From DATJPR01 sp963843525 (GTDB lineage: Bacteria; Bacteroidota; Ignavibacteria; UBA10030; UBA6906), in the NCBI GenBank assembly GCA_963843525.1, contig CAWJKM010000002.1:434001-498000 (forward strand): a stretch of DNA of 64,000 nucleotides. Direction: 5' to 3'. The notes below the pieces were generated by a model that worked only from the letters and a program-made list of their open reading frames with translations, did no database searches and was not told the origin of the DNA. Positions 51,807 through 61,041 of the stretch are shown one piece after another (position 1 is the first letter of the stretch; each line of letters starts with the position of its first letter). A program made the translations under genes and the position numbers.

Positions 51807-52937
51807 ATGGAAAGCAACGAAAAGGACCTTAAAATCAAGGAACTGACGGATAAAGTCGAGTTTCTGAGCAGCATTATCATCAAGGCCCACAAGTACGCCA
51901 AGAACGACCCGGAAATCGCCCTGACGCAGGCAAGGAAGTCTGCCGAGGCGATCTGCCGGAATATCTTTTCCGCGGAAATTGGTGAACCGGGAAAGATCAT
52001 GCTGGACGAGCTCATCAAAAAGCTGGCCGAAAAGAAACTCCTGCCCACGAAGATCCTCCTTCCCCTGGGTACGATCCAGGCTTACGGCAACTACGGAAGT
52101 CATGCACAATCCGCCCATGAGAACATTGATTTCAATTACATCACGCCCTGTCTTTCGGCGCTAGCCCAGGTTTCGAGCTGGTATTTCACAGAGTATCTCA
52201 AAACGAACATCCCGGCAGACCTTGTGGCGGAGGAGGGCACAGAGGCGCAGGAACCGAAAAGGGAGAGTGGGGAGACAGCACCACCCGATCGCCCGAAGCC
52301 CGCAACACCGGGAGTTCCCGGTCCAAAGCCGGTCCAGCCGAAGAAGAAGAGTCTCCTTTGGGTATCCCTTGCGGTTGCCGTGCTCGCTGTCGCGGCAGGG
52401 GTGTTTTTTCTGACGAGGCAGGAGAGCCCGGAACAATCGGTGTCCGGATCGATCCCTGAGACAACGAAGGTCGCGTTACCTCCTCTGAAAGTCGAAGTGG
52501 CAAAGGATTCGTCCGTTGCAGGGACAGTGAAACAGGAAGAGCAATCAAAGGCCGCATCCGGGGTGGTGAAAGAGAAAGAACAGCCTGCCAGGGGTGAAGC
52601 GAGAAACGCGGCAAAAGTCCCTGCTCAAAAGCCTGAAGTGATCGTCCCCGCACCGGCGCCGGCCACGGCTGATGTCGATCCGACGGTCCTGAAAGAGGCT
52701 CCACCGGAATACCCCCCGTCGATGGCAGGTTCGCACGTAGAGGGAGATGTCCGGGTGAGGGTATTCGTGGATGCGACGGGGAAACCTACTGAGGCGCGGA
52801 TTCTCTCGTATGATGACGAGCGGTTCCAGCAGCCGGCGATTGCAGCAGCAATGCTGTACAAGTTTTCTCCCGGGTTGGCGGCAGGCAAGCCGGTCCCGGC
52901 ATGGATAACAGTGAAAATCCAATTCAAAGCGAAGTAA
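51807..52937 (+). CDS. DUF4145 - transmembrane - TonB C-terminal domain protein
   Basis: This 376-residue protein has three parts. Residues about 25-130 form a DUF4145-like all-helical domain (IALTQARKSAEAICRNIFSAEIG ... LGTIQAYGNYGSHAQ ... SWYFTEYL). A Pro-rich linker is followed by one TM (about 182-203, LLWVSLAVAVLAVAAGVFFL). A Pro/Ala/Lys periplasmic spacer leads to a TonB C-terminal domain (about 290-376, YPPSMAGSHVEGDVRVRVFVDATGKPTEARILS). Normal TonB has only a few cytoplasmic residues before its TM, so a folded cytoplasmic DUF4145 module is unusual. The start is strong (AAAGGAG six bases upstream). TonB-ExbBD energy coupling or a cytoplasmic trigger domain can be imagined, but no function is proven. 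Confidence 0.72.
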   Translation: MESNEKDLKIKELTDKVEFLSSIIIKAHKYAKNDPEIALTQARKSAEAICRNIFSAEIGEPGKIMLDELIKKLAEKKLLPTKILLPLGTIQAYGNYGSHAQSAHENIDFNYITPCLSALAQVSSWYFTEYLKTNIPADLVAEEGTEAQEPKRESGETAPPDRPKPATPGVPGPKPVQPKKKSLLWVSLAVAVLAVAAGVFFLTRQESPEQSVSGSIPETTKVALPPLKVEVAKDSSVAGTVKQEEQSKAASGVVKEKEQPARGEARNAAKVPAQKPEVIVPAPAPATADVDPTVLKEAPPEYPPSMAGSHVEGDVRVRVFVDATGKPTEARILSYDDERFQQPAIAAAMLYKFSPGLAAGKPVPAWITVKIQFKAK

Positions 52938-52973
52938 CGCGCACTTCATTCACTTCTCCAGAGGAGAAATGTC

Positions 52974-53333
52974 ATGCGGCTACGATTGATTGCGATGATC
53001 GCCTTTGCTCTCCTGGCAGGGGCTGTGACCCTGAAGGCCCAGTCGATGGCTCATGGTCAATTCACGGCAGGAGCGGAAACCGAGGGGTGGAACCTCAACG
53101 AGGGGAACGGCGTTCGCTCCGTTCAAATCATGGTTCTCTTTGATAAGCCGTTCGAGTCGGCGCCCACCGTCACGCTCGGCGTCACCGGCTTCGATATCTC
53201 CAACGAGAAAGGGGTCCGTTTGACGGTGAAGGTGGAAAAGGTCACGATTGCGGGATTCGTGATCCGGGTGACCACCTGGGCGGATTCGAAGATCTTCAGC
53301 GTGAATGGCGACTGGTTCGCATTCGGCAAATAG
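52974..53333 (+). CDS. Secreted H-type lectin domain protein
   Basis: This 119-residue protein has a signal peptide (1-23, ending TLKAQS) and then one H-type lectin domain. The domain begins with the characteristic 'HGQFTAG' strand, continues with 'VLFDKPFESAPTVTLGVTGFDISNEKGVRLTVKVEKVTIAGFVIRVTTWADSKI' and ends 'VNGDWFAFG', i.e. the W-x-A motif of this family. H-type lectins bind GalNAc-like sugars as trimers or hexamers in animals and slime moulds. The start follows AGAGGAGAA. It sits 36 bp after the DUF4145-TonB gene and 20 bp before the membrane-protein gene, so the three form one unit. Confidence 0.78.
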   Translation: MRLRLIAMIAFALLAGAVTLKAQSMAHGQFTAGAETEGWNLNEGNGVRSVQIMVLFDKPFESAPTVTLGVTGFDISNEKGVRLTVKVEKVTIAGFVIRVTTWADSKIFSVNGDWFAFGK

Positions 53334-53353
53334 TCCCATACGAGAAGACTCCC

Positions 53354-54805
53354 GTGCGCGTCCTTCCTCAGTCATTCCTCTACCTGACGTACCCGTTCCT
53401 TTTCGACGGAGAGGATTTCGAGGCCCTGAAGACCTCTGCCGATTCCGCCGCATGGTCGTCGGAAAAAAAGCGAATCGAGCTGTGGAACAATGAGACGTTC
53501 GGAGAAGAGGATCTGCTCCCGTACGTCCAGCGATATCTGAATCCGCCTCCGGGTGTCCCTGCGACCGCGTGCGTATGGATCATGAAAGGCGACGCCCTTC
53601 AATCCCCGGAAGGTCTTGGCACCAAGGCAGCCTGGTCGTTGCATACTCCGCGACATGAAATCCGTTTTGAGATCCTCGGTGTTGAGATGTTGCTCTTCCG
53701 GGCGGGAATCGGATTCCTCTCCTTCCGTGTCCGCTGCTTCAACGAGACTGAAGAAGACTGGATGGATTTCCTCCACTTCGGCCGGTATATCAAAAAGAAG
53801 CATGGAGTGACGGTCAGGCTCGAACGGAAGATCGGGAAAGACCAGGTGGTTCCTTACTTTCCCCCCCAGGCGGGCGGAGCCGGAGCGCACCCGGAAGGGG
53901 AGGGGACATTCTCGGATATTATCACTGCCATTTTGAAGACGTCGGGCGGTGACAGGCCGGAATGGTGGCGGGAAGTGTTTGTCGCCGGTCAGATGATCCC
54001 GTATGCGGCGATCTTCGCTGATGGACTTTCGCCGGACGACACCAGTCTGCTGCTCTTCCGTCTCCGTCATTTTTTTGGAATGCAGCAGTTGATGCGCCCT
54101 GCCCCGGAGGACCTCTCGCTGAGCAATCCTTCGCTTCTGCCCTATTCCGAGGGGCAGTGGTTTGTCTTCTCCCTCGATGGAACCGCGTTCATCGCCGCTA
54201 ACCCTCCTGACACGGTGTTTCTCAAGCAGACCATGCCCGATCATCTCCGGGACCGGTACTTCCTCCTCTTCCTGATTGTGCTGCACCAGAGGTTTGCCTT
54301 GATGGATCTCTCGGACAGGGTAGCCCATGAATGGCTGCGCGGCGACGAGCTCGGGCGGGCAGCAGCCTTCGAACGAATCCGGGATGCGCTGCTGCAATTC
54401 ACCGCGCGGGGATACTTCTCACAAGTCATGCAAACCGAACACCATCACACCGTCTACCGCAGGTGGCAGGACACCTTCCAGGTGGAGCTGCTGTACCGTG
54501 AAGTGAACGACGAAGTCCGGGAAATGCACGGAAGCCTCATGCTGAGGCGAACGGAGAAGTTGCAGGAGCTTGCGGAGGAACAGCGGAAGCGGGATGAAGC
54601 TGAGGCAAAAGTGCGGGAGGCCCAGGAGAAAAGAGTGGAGTCCTGGTTTGCGAGGATCACCTTCCTCCTCGGCGTGCCTGCCGTGGTCCTCGGGTTTCTT
54701 CAGACAGAAGCGGCAGTGGGGATGCCTGTCTCTCTGGCCGCCGCAGGGGCAGCATTCGTCCTCGGTGCAATCGCGATCTACCTGAAGGAGAAATATCTCC
54801 GGTAG
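53354..54805 (+). CDS. Unrecognised 483-residue protein with C-terminal coiled coil and two TM segments
   Basis: GTG 53354 is the start. Residues 1-370 form a soluble domain with no motif I can name (YLTYPFLFDGEDFEAL, MLLFRAGIGFLSFRVRC, DRYFLLFLIVLHQRFALMDLSDRV). A charged coiled coil (about 395-430) leads to two close TM helices (about 437-455 and 458-475) and a short basic tail. This resembles the stalk-plus-hairpin design of CorA-like channels, but the GxN loop is absent, so ion transport is not supported. The soluble domain is probably cytoplasmic. It is the last gene of the DUF4145/lectin unit. Confidence 0.6.
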   Translation: MRVLPQSFLYLTYPFLFDGEDFEALKTSADSAAWSSEKKRIELWNNETFGEEDLLPYVQRYLNPPPGVPATACVWIMKGDALQSPEGLGTKAAWSLHTPRHEIRFEILGVEMLLFRAGIGFLSFRVRCFNETEEDWMDFLHFGRYIKKKHGVTVRLERKIGKDQVVPYFPPQAGGAGAHPEGEGTFSDIITAILKTSGGDRPEWWREVFVAGQMIPYAAIFADGLSPDDTSLLLFRLRHFFGMQQLMRPAPEDLSLSNPSLLPYSEGQWFVFSLDGTAFIAANPPDTVFLKQTMPDHLRDRYFLLFLIVLHQRFALMDLSDRVAHEWLRGDELGRAAAFERIRDALLQFTARGYFSQVMQTEHHHTVYRRWQDTFQVELLYREVNDEVREMHGSLMLRRTEKLQELAEEQRKRDEAEAKVREAQEKRVESWFARITFLLGVPAVVLGFLQTEAAVGMPVSLAAAGAAFVLGAIAIYLKEKYLR

Positions 54806-54814
54806 AAGGCGTGG

Positions 54815-55726
54815 TCACGAGGCGATGGCAAAGGGGATGGGAAGTTCGGCCGGAAGAACGCGGAGTTCAGTTGTCACCCCGAGTCGGTTTATCTGTATGA
54901 GGTTTGCCGAAAGTTCCCCCGGTACGGGTCCCATGACGCTCCCCCCGGCATTGAGAAAGCGAATCCCCTTGCGCGTATACGAGGAGCTGACGTGCAGGTG
55001 ACCGTGCAGAACCAGGTCAATCTGTTCTTTCTGAAAAAATTCCAGGAGCGATCTCTTCTTCCGCAGCTTCATTGTTTGTTGTTCCAGACTTCCCCACATT
55101 CCCCCCAACACCCCGGTTGCCGGCTTGTCCGCCTTGTTGAAATGATGATGGACGAGAACGATCCGCGTCTTCTCCTTCGGTAATCCGGATTCAAGATATT
55201 CCCTCACTTTGAGAATCTGCGACTCTGTCACCTGCCCGTTGGAGCCGAGGGGGTTCTTTACGACGGAATAATCTGCCACCGAATTCAGCCCTATCAAGAC
55301 CACGGGGCCGAGATCTTTGACAAAAGGATACGGGTGCCCCTTCTCACCGATTGCACAGCCCTGGAACAGTTCGGCAAAGCTTTTGGTGAAGTCTTCGAGA
55401 GCAAGTTCAACGTTGGTCTTGCGGCATCGGGATGGGAACTCAAGAATGTCTTCCGCAGTGTGGACCCCGCCAAAGATATCATGGTTACCGGGGATGATGG
55501 TCGTGCGGGATGCGTCGAGAAGGCCATGCGATGAGAGGAGCATTCGGGCAAGAGCGAAGTCACGCCGGTCGGCATTCGCGGCGATATCGCCGGTAATGAC
55601 AATATGATCGATCGGTTGGGTGGCCAGGAAATCCAGTAATCGTCTGGCACCCTGAATGTTCTGCCGCCGGTATTCCGGGCTGAGGTGGAGGTCGGATATG
55701 TGCGCCAGCGTGAACGTTCCGGTCAT
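54815..55726 (-). CDS. Calcineurin-like metallophosphoesterase
   Basis: This 303-residue cytoplasmic enzyme carries all five metal-binding blocks: D12-x-H14 (HISDLHLS), G-D47 (VITGDIAAN), GNH82-D (IPGNHDIFGG), a mid-domain His (VLVHHHFNKA) and GH-x-H (VLHGHLHVSS). Overall layout resembles the CpdA/3',5'-cyclic-nucleotide phosphodiesterase class, but substrate preference cannot be read. Its start codon overlaps the glycosyltransferase stop by four bases (ATGA at 55723-55726), so the two genes are translationally coupled. It converges with the membrane-protein gene at only nine bases. Confidence 0.85.
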   Translation of the reverse strand: MTGTFTLAHISDLHLSPEYRRQNIQGARRLLDFLATQPIDHIVITGDIAANADRRDFALARMLLSSHGLLDASRTTIIPGNHDIFGGVHTAEDILEFPSRCRKTNVELALEDFTKSFAELFQGCAIGEKGHPYPFVKDLGPVVLIGLNSVADYSVVKNPLGSNGQVTESQILKVREYLESGLPKEKTRIVLVHHHFNKADKPATGVLGGMWGSLEQQTMKLRKKRSLLEFFQKEQIDLVLHGHLHVSSSYTRKGIRFLNAGGSVMGPVPGELSANLIQINRLGVTTELRVLPAELPIPFAIAS

Positions 55727-56898
55727 GCCGCCTTTCGTCTTCGTGTGACGTTCGCTCTCTCGTACGACCGGATCACGCGACGGTAGTCTTCAAACAATTC
55801 GTCGAAGATCCGTTCCCAGGTCTGTTGTCGCGCGAACCGGAGGGCCTGGTCGGCGAGCTCCGCGCGTTTGCCGGGGTTGTCGATAAGGGACAGCAGTTTT
55901 TCCGCCAGATCGCGGGGATCTCCCGGTTCCGCAAGCAGTCCTGTGATTCCGGGCCGGATAATTCCCCGGGCTCCTCCAGCGTTTGCACACACCGGGGCGA
56001 TTCCAGACGCCATCGCCTCAAGGGTCACATTGCCGAAGGTTTCCGTTGTTGAGGGCATCACGAAGAGATCGCTCGATGCATAGGATGTGGCCAGGGCCTC
56101 GCCTGCCTGGTAGCCAAGGAAGCGCGCTTCGGGCATCATCTGTTCGAGCTCGGATCGCACCGGTCCGTCCCCCACAATCGCAAACACCAGATCCTTGCGC
56201 TGCTCCTGAACAAGCCGGTAGGCGTCGGCGAGGACCCGGAGGTCCTTCTCCCATACCAGTCTTCCCACGAAAAGAACCACATTCTTCCCCGATGCCCCGA
56301 TTCCTTCCTTCCATGCGGCTGATCGAAACTGTGGTTGGAAGGCGTTGAGATCGACACCGTGCGGGAGGTAGTAGAGGTTATGAAAACCATGTTCAAGGAG
56401 TTCGCCAAGGATCGGCTCTGACGGGACGTACAGCCGCTGGCCTTCGTTATACAATCCGCGGAGGTAGTTCCACCCCATCCCTTCGAGCGGTTTGACCTTA
56501 TAGTATCGCGCATAGCTCGGGAAATGGGTGTGGTAGGTTGCGACGACGGGAATTCCGTGGACTGTCGCGTAGCGCACCGCCGCGTGGCCGAGTGTGCACG
56601 GGCTGTTGATATGCATCAGGTCGGGCTTGAAGCTTTGAAGCTGATGGGCGAACGAGGCATAGTTGGGCAGAGCAAGACGATATTCCCGGTGCAACGGAAA
56701 AACCACCGACGGCACCCGCACCATTGGCACCGGCTGCATTTCACGCGGAGGGATCAACGGAGAAAAGAACATGCTCTCCACATCCCGGTGCGTCAAACTC
56801 TCTGCCAGACGATACAGCACGCGCGTCACGCCATCATGGCCCGGCTTCATCGTTCCGGCAAAATACGCCACTCGTAACGGCCGCTCAATTTCTTTCAT
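55723..56898 (-). CDS. GT4-family glycosyltransferase
   Basis: This protein has 391 residues from ATG 56898 (GAGGTG upstream); the frame stays open to 57000 but without a ribosome site. It has the GT-B fold: an N-terminal Rossmann domain (VAYFAGTMKPGHDGVTRVLYRLAESL; DLMHINSPCTLG; VATYHTHFPSYARYY) and a C-terminal donor domain (VVLFVGRLVWEKDLRVLADAYRLV; DLFVMPSTTETFGNVTLEAMASGIAPV) with the E-x7-E motif. It resembles GT4 mannosyl/diacylglycerol glucosyl transferases that build glycolipids. The acceptor is unknown; a glycolipid is the best guess. Confidence 0.87.
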   Translation of the reverse strand: MKEIERPLRVAYFAGTMKPGHDGVTRVLYRLAESLTHRDVESMFFSPLIPPREMQPVPMVRVPSVVFPLHREYRLALPNYASFAHQLQSFKPDLMHINSPCTLGHAAVRYATVHGIPVVATYHTHFPSYARYYKVKPLEGMGWNYLRGLYNEGQRLYVPSEPILGELLEHGFHNLYYLPHGVDLNAFQPQFRSAAWKEGIGASGKNVVLFVGRLVWEKDLRVLADAYRLVQEQRKDLVFAIVGDGPVRSELEQMMPEARFLGYQAGEALATSYASSDLFVMPSTTETFGNVTLEAMASGIAPVCANAGGARGIIRPGITGLLAEPGDPRDLAEKLLSLIDNPGKRAELADQALRFARQQTWERIFDELFEDYRRVIRSYERANVTRRRKAA

Positions 56899-57396
56899 AG
56901 TGTTCACCTCAAGAATTTCACCGTCCGCCTTCCGCGGACGAGATCCTGGCTCATGCGAAGCAAGAGACGGACTTCTGGCTTTCGGCCCACGCAGTGACAA
57001 GCCCGCTCTTGCCCTGAGCTCAATTCAGTGCGGCACCGTGCGAATCGGATGCCGGTGCCCCGGAAGTCCGCGAAGAGCCAGGAGAAGAAGCCCCAGTATG
57101 AAATAGCCGGTAGTTCTCACAAGTCTACCCCCATGTATCCGATCAACAGTTATGGAGGAAAAATACAAAACTGGCGTGACCTCACTGTTACGAAAGTGTT
57201 GCCAGATTGTTAAGGATCCTCCACCCAATTGCACATGGGGAGCCAAATCCCCACATTGGAGTACGCGGTCGGATTCCCATCGCCTCCAACGGGAAGGGCC
57301 GATACGATCGCACAACCGGGAAATAAACGGTTCGCGGGAAACCGATGTTCCCCTGACCATGAATAACGCCCCAATCGTGATTATCCAGCCCTTTTT
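56899..57396. other. 498-bp gap between divergent genes, no secure gene
   Basis: This region lies between the glycosyltransferase (minus) and the glycosidase-like protein (plus). A 31-codon minus-strand frame (57025-57120, GTG start) encodes one hydrophobic helix and is too weak to call. No hairpin, palindrome or promoter pair stands out. Confidence 0.5.
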
Positions 57397-59814
57397 ATGA
57401 AATTGTCCCGGATTCTCATCAAACGGTTTACATCGCTTCTGAACATCCCTGATCAAGCCATCCGAATGGTCCTCGCGACGAGCGACATCAGCGGGCTCGA
57501 GCGAAAGACGGTGCCCCGCGAACTCATCCCGTTGAATGCCATTCAGATCAGCAGAGGCGTTCTGAATTACATCGTGTTTCAGGGATTGCACAACTGGGTG
57601 TTCCCCTACGCGTTTGTTCGCCAGTTGAACCCTTCCGATCCGGCCTTTATCCCGCGGGCGCACCTGAGTGTGATTATGAACGTGACCCACCGGAACTGGA
57701 CGGCCATCGGCAACCCGGAATCCGACACCGAGCCGATTGTCGACCCAGCAGGGATGGTGACGTTTGCGCCCAATAGCTGGTCGCTGGAGATCTGGCTTCG
57801 GCTCGGCGAAAAGCTGGTAGTCCCTTCGCATCTCCGCGGAGTAACGCAACGGCTTGTTGATGGGGATCCGGTGGTTGAAACTGCTTTTGAGGCGGATGGG
57901 ATCACCTGTCGACTGACAGCCTTCACCGAGGGGAGAACCACGCACTGCCAGGTGGATGTTGCTCGTGATGGATCTTCCGGTCAGAGTCTTGATGTTATCG
58001 CGACTGTTCGTCCGTTCAATCCGGAAGGGGCAAGCATTGTTCATACCTTATCGTACGAATCCGGGAGTGGTACGTTGCAGGTAAACGCGACTGATAATCT
58101 GCGATTTTCGAGGACACCGGCGAGAATCGTTCTTTCGACGTTCGACGAAGGGGATGTGGCCCAACACCTGACTCCGGATTCTTCAGGAGTTCAATCCCGA
58201 CGTGTGCACTGTTCCGTTGGCCTCGCGAGTGGTGCGGTCATTTTTCCAATGAAGGAAGATGAAAACCGTTCAAGCATCAGGATCTCATGCCGGCAGCACG
58301 ACAACGAAGGTGGACCGTGGCCCGAACCAGACCTTGCCGGTTTTCACCATCGGTGGGAGGACTACCGCAACGGTGCGATGCAGATTGTGACGCCGGACGG
58401 GAGATTGAACGAGCTCTTTCGTGCCTCTCTCTCCACTATAATTCAATTCACAGATTCCGCGTCCATCACGCCCGGGCCGTTCACGTATCATCAATTCTGG
58501 TTCCGCGATGCCGCCGCGATGTTGCTGGCGCTTGACAAAGCGGGATGTTCACGCTACGCGAGCCGGGTGATCCGCCACTTTCCCGAATGGCAGAATCGAT
58601 CGGGGTTCTTCCGATCGCAGCAGGGAGAGTGGGATGCAAACGGACAGGCGCTCTGGAGCATCTGGCAACACGCATTGCTGGCCGACGACGGCAGGCAAAC
58701 AAGTGAACTCCTCTTTGCATCCATGAAACGGGGGGTGAAATGGATTGCGCAGGCTAGGGTTCGCAGCGGAAGGAAAGACCGCAACGTCCCTGTGGGTCTT
58801 CTTCCTGCAGGATTAAGTGCGGAGCACCTGGGATTAGCCGACTATTATTATTGGGACGATTTCTGGTCGCTTGCGGGAATCCGCGCTTTTGGCGCCGTCT
58901 GCAAGCTGCTGGGCCGGGACGATGAGGCATCGTTTGCACGTGTCCTGGGGGATGACTTCCAGGATTGTCTGGAGAATGCCATACGATCATCGGAGGAGAT
59001 GGTGGGCAGCAAGGCTATTCCTGCCGGTCCGCAGCGGGGACTGGATTCCGGCATGATCGGATCTCTCTGCGCGTCGTATCCCCTCCAGATCATACCTCCG
59101 GCCGATGAACGGATGACGGGCACGCTCGATGTCATCGTTTCGCGGTTCTTTCATGACGGGATGTTCTTCCAGGATTTCGTCCATTCGGGATTGAACACGT
59201 ATCTGACCTTGCAGATTGCCCATGCATACCTCTATCGGGGTCAGCGGGAGGAGTTTCTGAAGATCTTCCGCGAGGTCAGTTCGCGGGCGACGTCGACTTA
59301 CGCTTTTCCGGAGGCAATCCACCCAAAGACCGGTGGCGGTACGATGGGAGACGGCCACCATGGATGGTCCGCGGCGGAGATGGTTCTCATCATTCGCGAG
59401 ATGTTTGTGTATGAACAGTGGGATGCCGGGTACACCGATTATCGGCTGGTCCTCCTGGCGGGAATTCCCCCGGAATGGTTTGTGCCCGGCTCCACATTTG
59501 GCGTGATCGATGTGCCGACACCCGCCGGCATGCTGGAGCTCCGTGTGGACGTTGGCGAAGAAGCGGTAAAAATGGAAATAACCATGAATGCCAGGGATGA
59601 TCAGCAACCATGCCTCTGCGATATTTGTTTTCCCTTTGTGATTGCAGGGAGCACCGGAGTCGATCGATCGAACAGAGATATGCATCTCAGTGTGGAAGGG
59701 ACAATTGTGCGGACAGAACTCTACGATGGGCTTTCCGCCATTGTTGTGCGGCCGATGCCCCGCAGGGATGAGACATTCTCATCGGTAATTACAGAGAAAG
59801 ACGATTTGCTATGA
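57397..59814 (+). CDS. Six-hairpin (alpha/alpha)6 glycosidase-like protein
   Basis: This is an 805-residue cytoplasmic protein without a signal peptide. The N-terminal half (about 40-330) is a beta-rich sandwich domain. The C-terminal half (about 345-720) is an (alpha/alpha)6 barrel with 'PFTYHQFWFRDAAAMLLALDKAGC' (W-F-R-D-A), 'EWDANGQALWSIWQHALL', 'YYYWDDFWSLAGIRAFG', 'LDSGMIGSLCASYPL' and 'GDGHHGWSAAEMVLII'. These blocks recall amylo-alpha-1,6-glucosidase/glucoamylase-type and GH15/GH37-like enzymes. The Asp/Glu residues in FRDA and DDFW are candidate catalytic or substrate-binding residues. The start is ATG 57397. Its stop overlaps the next start (ATGA). Substrate unknown. Confidence 0.7.
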   Translation: MKLSRILIKRFTSLLNIPDQAIRMVLATSDISGLERKTVPRELIPLNAIQISRGVLNYIVFQGLHNWVFPYAFVRQLNPSDPAFIPRAHLSVIMNVTHRNWTAIGNPESDTEPIVDPAGMVTFAPNSWSLEIWLRLGEKLVVPSHLRGVTQRLVDGDPVVETAFEADGITCRLTAFTEGRTTHCQVDVARDGSSGQSLDVIATVRPFNPEGASIVHTLSYESGSGTLQVNATDNLRFSRTPARIVLSTFDEGDVAQHLTPDSSGVQSRRVHCSVGLASGAVIFPMKEDENRSSIRISCRQHDNEGGPWPEPDLAGFHHRWEDYRNGAMQIVTPDGRLNELFRASLSTIIQFTDSASITPGPFTYHQFWFRDAAAMLLALDKAGCSRYASRVIRHFPEWQNRSGFFRSQQGEWDANGQALWSIWQHALLADDGRQTSELLFASMKRGVKWIAQARVRSGRKDRNVPVGLLPAGLSAEHLGLADYYYWDDFWSLAGIRAFGAVCKLLGRDDEASFARVLGDDFQDCLENAIRSSEEMVGSKAIPAGPQRGLDSGMIGSLCASYPLQIIPPADERMTGTLDVIVSRFFHDGMFFQDFVHSGLNTYLTLQIAHAYLYRGQREEFLKIFREVSSRATSTYAFPEAIHPKTGGGTMGDGHHGWSAAEMVLIIREMFVYEQWDAGYTDYRLVLLAGIPPEWFVPGSTFGVIDVPTPAGMLELRVDVGEEAVKMEITMNARDDQQPCLCDICFPFVIAGSTGVDRSNRDMHLSVEGTIVRTELYDGLSAIVVRPMPRRDETFSSVITEKDDLL

Positions 59815-60575
59815 AGCCACGCACCTGGAAGGGAATTGTTGCATTGATGCTCGTTTTCATGTCGGTCAGCTCCACGATGCGTGGCGGTGAGCGAGGGCCG
59901 GGGGCCTTCCCCGGCGACAATGCATTTCGCGACATGGATTACGGGGCCGCGATGCGGGCCTACGATTCCGTAATCGCTGTTCAGCCGAATAATGCGCAAG
60001 CCTTCTGGCGTCTTGCGCGGGTTCAGGTCTGTATTGGCGATACAGTCCCCCATTCCGATCAGGAAGTCTATTATCGCTCGGCGGTGGACTTTGCAGAAAA
60101 ATGCATTGCCGCGGACTCCACAATCGCTGAGGGGCATAGCTGGTTGGCCGCGGCCCTCGGAAATGTGGCAATGTTTGAAGGGAGCAGGAGGAAGGTCCAA
60201 CTCTGTGACACGATCAAGCATGAGCTTGACCTGGCTCTGCAGCTCAATCCCGGCGACGACCTTGCCTATTCTATTCTCGGGTCCTTCTATCGCGCGCTCG
60301 GGAATGTCAGTTGGATTGAACGGACTCTTGCGAATCTGCTTTACGGGTCACTGCCGCCCGGAGGTTTCGCCGAAGGGGAGACCGCGTTGAAGAAGGCAAT
60401 CGCCATCGCGCCCGACGTCATGCGTCATCATTATGAACTCGGAAGGCTTTATCGGGACTGGGGGAAAGAGTCAGAAGCAGCGGTGCAATTCAAGATCGCA
60501 GCACAGTGTCCGGTGTTGCTAGTGCGGGACAGGCGGACGATGGAGAGAGCGAGAAGAGAGAGCAGTAGGCAGTAA
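59811..60575 (+). CDS. Secreted TPR protein
   Basis: This 254-residue protein has a signal peptide (about 1-26). TPR pairs follow: DYGAAMRAYDSVIAVQPNNAQAFWRLARV, SWLAAALGNVAMF, ELDLALQLNPGDDLAYSILGSFYRALG, ALKKAIAIAPDVMRHHYELGRLYRDWGKESEAAVQFKIAA. TPRs bind other proteins. Translation is coupled to the glycosidase-like gene by ATGA overlap. The last residues (RESSRQ, stop) are read from a GCAGTAGGCAGTAAGCAG repeat array, so the native C-terminus has probably been replaced or trimmed. Confidence 0.78.
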   Translation: MKPRTWKGIVALMLVFMSVSSTMRGGERGPGAFPGDNAFRDMDYGAAMRAYDSVIAVQPNNAQAFWRLARVQVCIGDTVPHSDQEVYYRSAVDFAEKCIAADSTIAEGHSWLAAALGNVAMFEGSRRKVQLCDTIKHELDLALQLNPGDDLAYSILGSFYRALGNVSWIERTLANLLYGSLPPGGFAEGETALKKAIAIAPDVMRHHYELGRLYRDWGKESEAAVQFKIAAQCPVLLVRDRRTMERARRESSRQ

Positions 60576-60733
60576 GCAGTAGGCAGAAAGAGGGAACGGC
60601 GAGGAGTAGGAAGTAGGACGTAAGAAGAAGGAAGAAAGAAGTAGGCAGTAAGCAGTAGGCAGAAAGAGGTAACGGCTGGGAGTAGGAAGTAGGACGTAAG
60701 AAGAAGGAAGAAAGTAGTAGGCAGAAAGAGGTT
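60559..60733. repeat. Tandem copies of a ~75-bp composite repeat after the TPR gene
   Basis: Two full copies and a partial one follow the order GCAGTAGGCAGTAAGCAG - AGAAAGAGGTAACGGC - GGAGTAGGAAGTAGGACGTAAG - AAGAAGGAAGAAAG. The first copy is at 60559-60638 and the next at 60639-60720. The same order occurs on the minus strand at 46815-46894. The TPR stop codon (60573-60575) is a repeat unit. Confidence 0.82.
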
Positions 60734-60765
60734 TCTACGGGCCTTCCGCATGTTGACCTCGCCGA

Positions 60766-61032
60766 TCATTTCTTGTCGCCTCGGGATGTTGCCCAGGCGA
60801 TACCTGTATAGACAAGAGCAATGAGCAAAAGACGGAACACGAAGTTGATGAGCGTGTCGCTCACGGAATGAGAGTGGCTGTCGATGTCGAGGAAGGCGTA
60901 AACGCTGTACCCCAGGGCACCGGCGACGATGATCCAGCCGGGGACGGAGGAGGGGACGAAGAAGATGCCGCGGAGCACAAACCAGGGGAAGCGCATGCGA
61001 AGAGCCTTTCTTCTTGTGACTTGATCGACCAT
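60766..61032 (-). CDS. Small membrane protein of the ECF sigma operon
   Basis: This 88-residue protein has two hydrophobic segments (about 34-50 VPGWIIVAGALGYSVYAFL, and about 63-82 LINFVFRLLLIALVYTGIAW) joined by a short polar DIDSHSHS loop. It lies nine bases after the second membrane protein gene of the sigma operon. No motif for a known family is recognised. It could be part of the sigma-factor control system. Confidence 0.6.
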   Translation of the reverse strand: MVDQVTRRKALRMRFPWFVLRGIFFVPSSVPGWIIVAGALGYSVYAFLDIDSHSHSVSDTLINFVFRLLLIALVYTGIAWATSRGDKK

Positions 61033-61041
61033 AGAACAATC

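Noticed and set aside
53354..54805. CorA magnesium channel
   Set aside because: The two-TM hairpin and coiled coil fit in shape but the GMN-type loop motif is missing and the soluble domain does not look like CorA.
57025..57120. 31-codon minus-strand frame with one hydrophobic helix
   Set aside because: Too short, Arg/Pro-rich tail, no second line of support.
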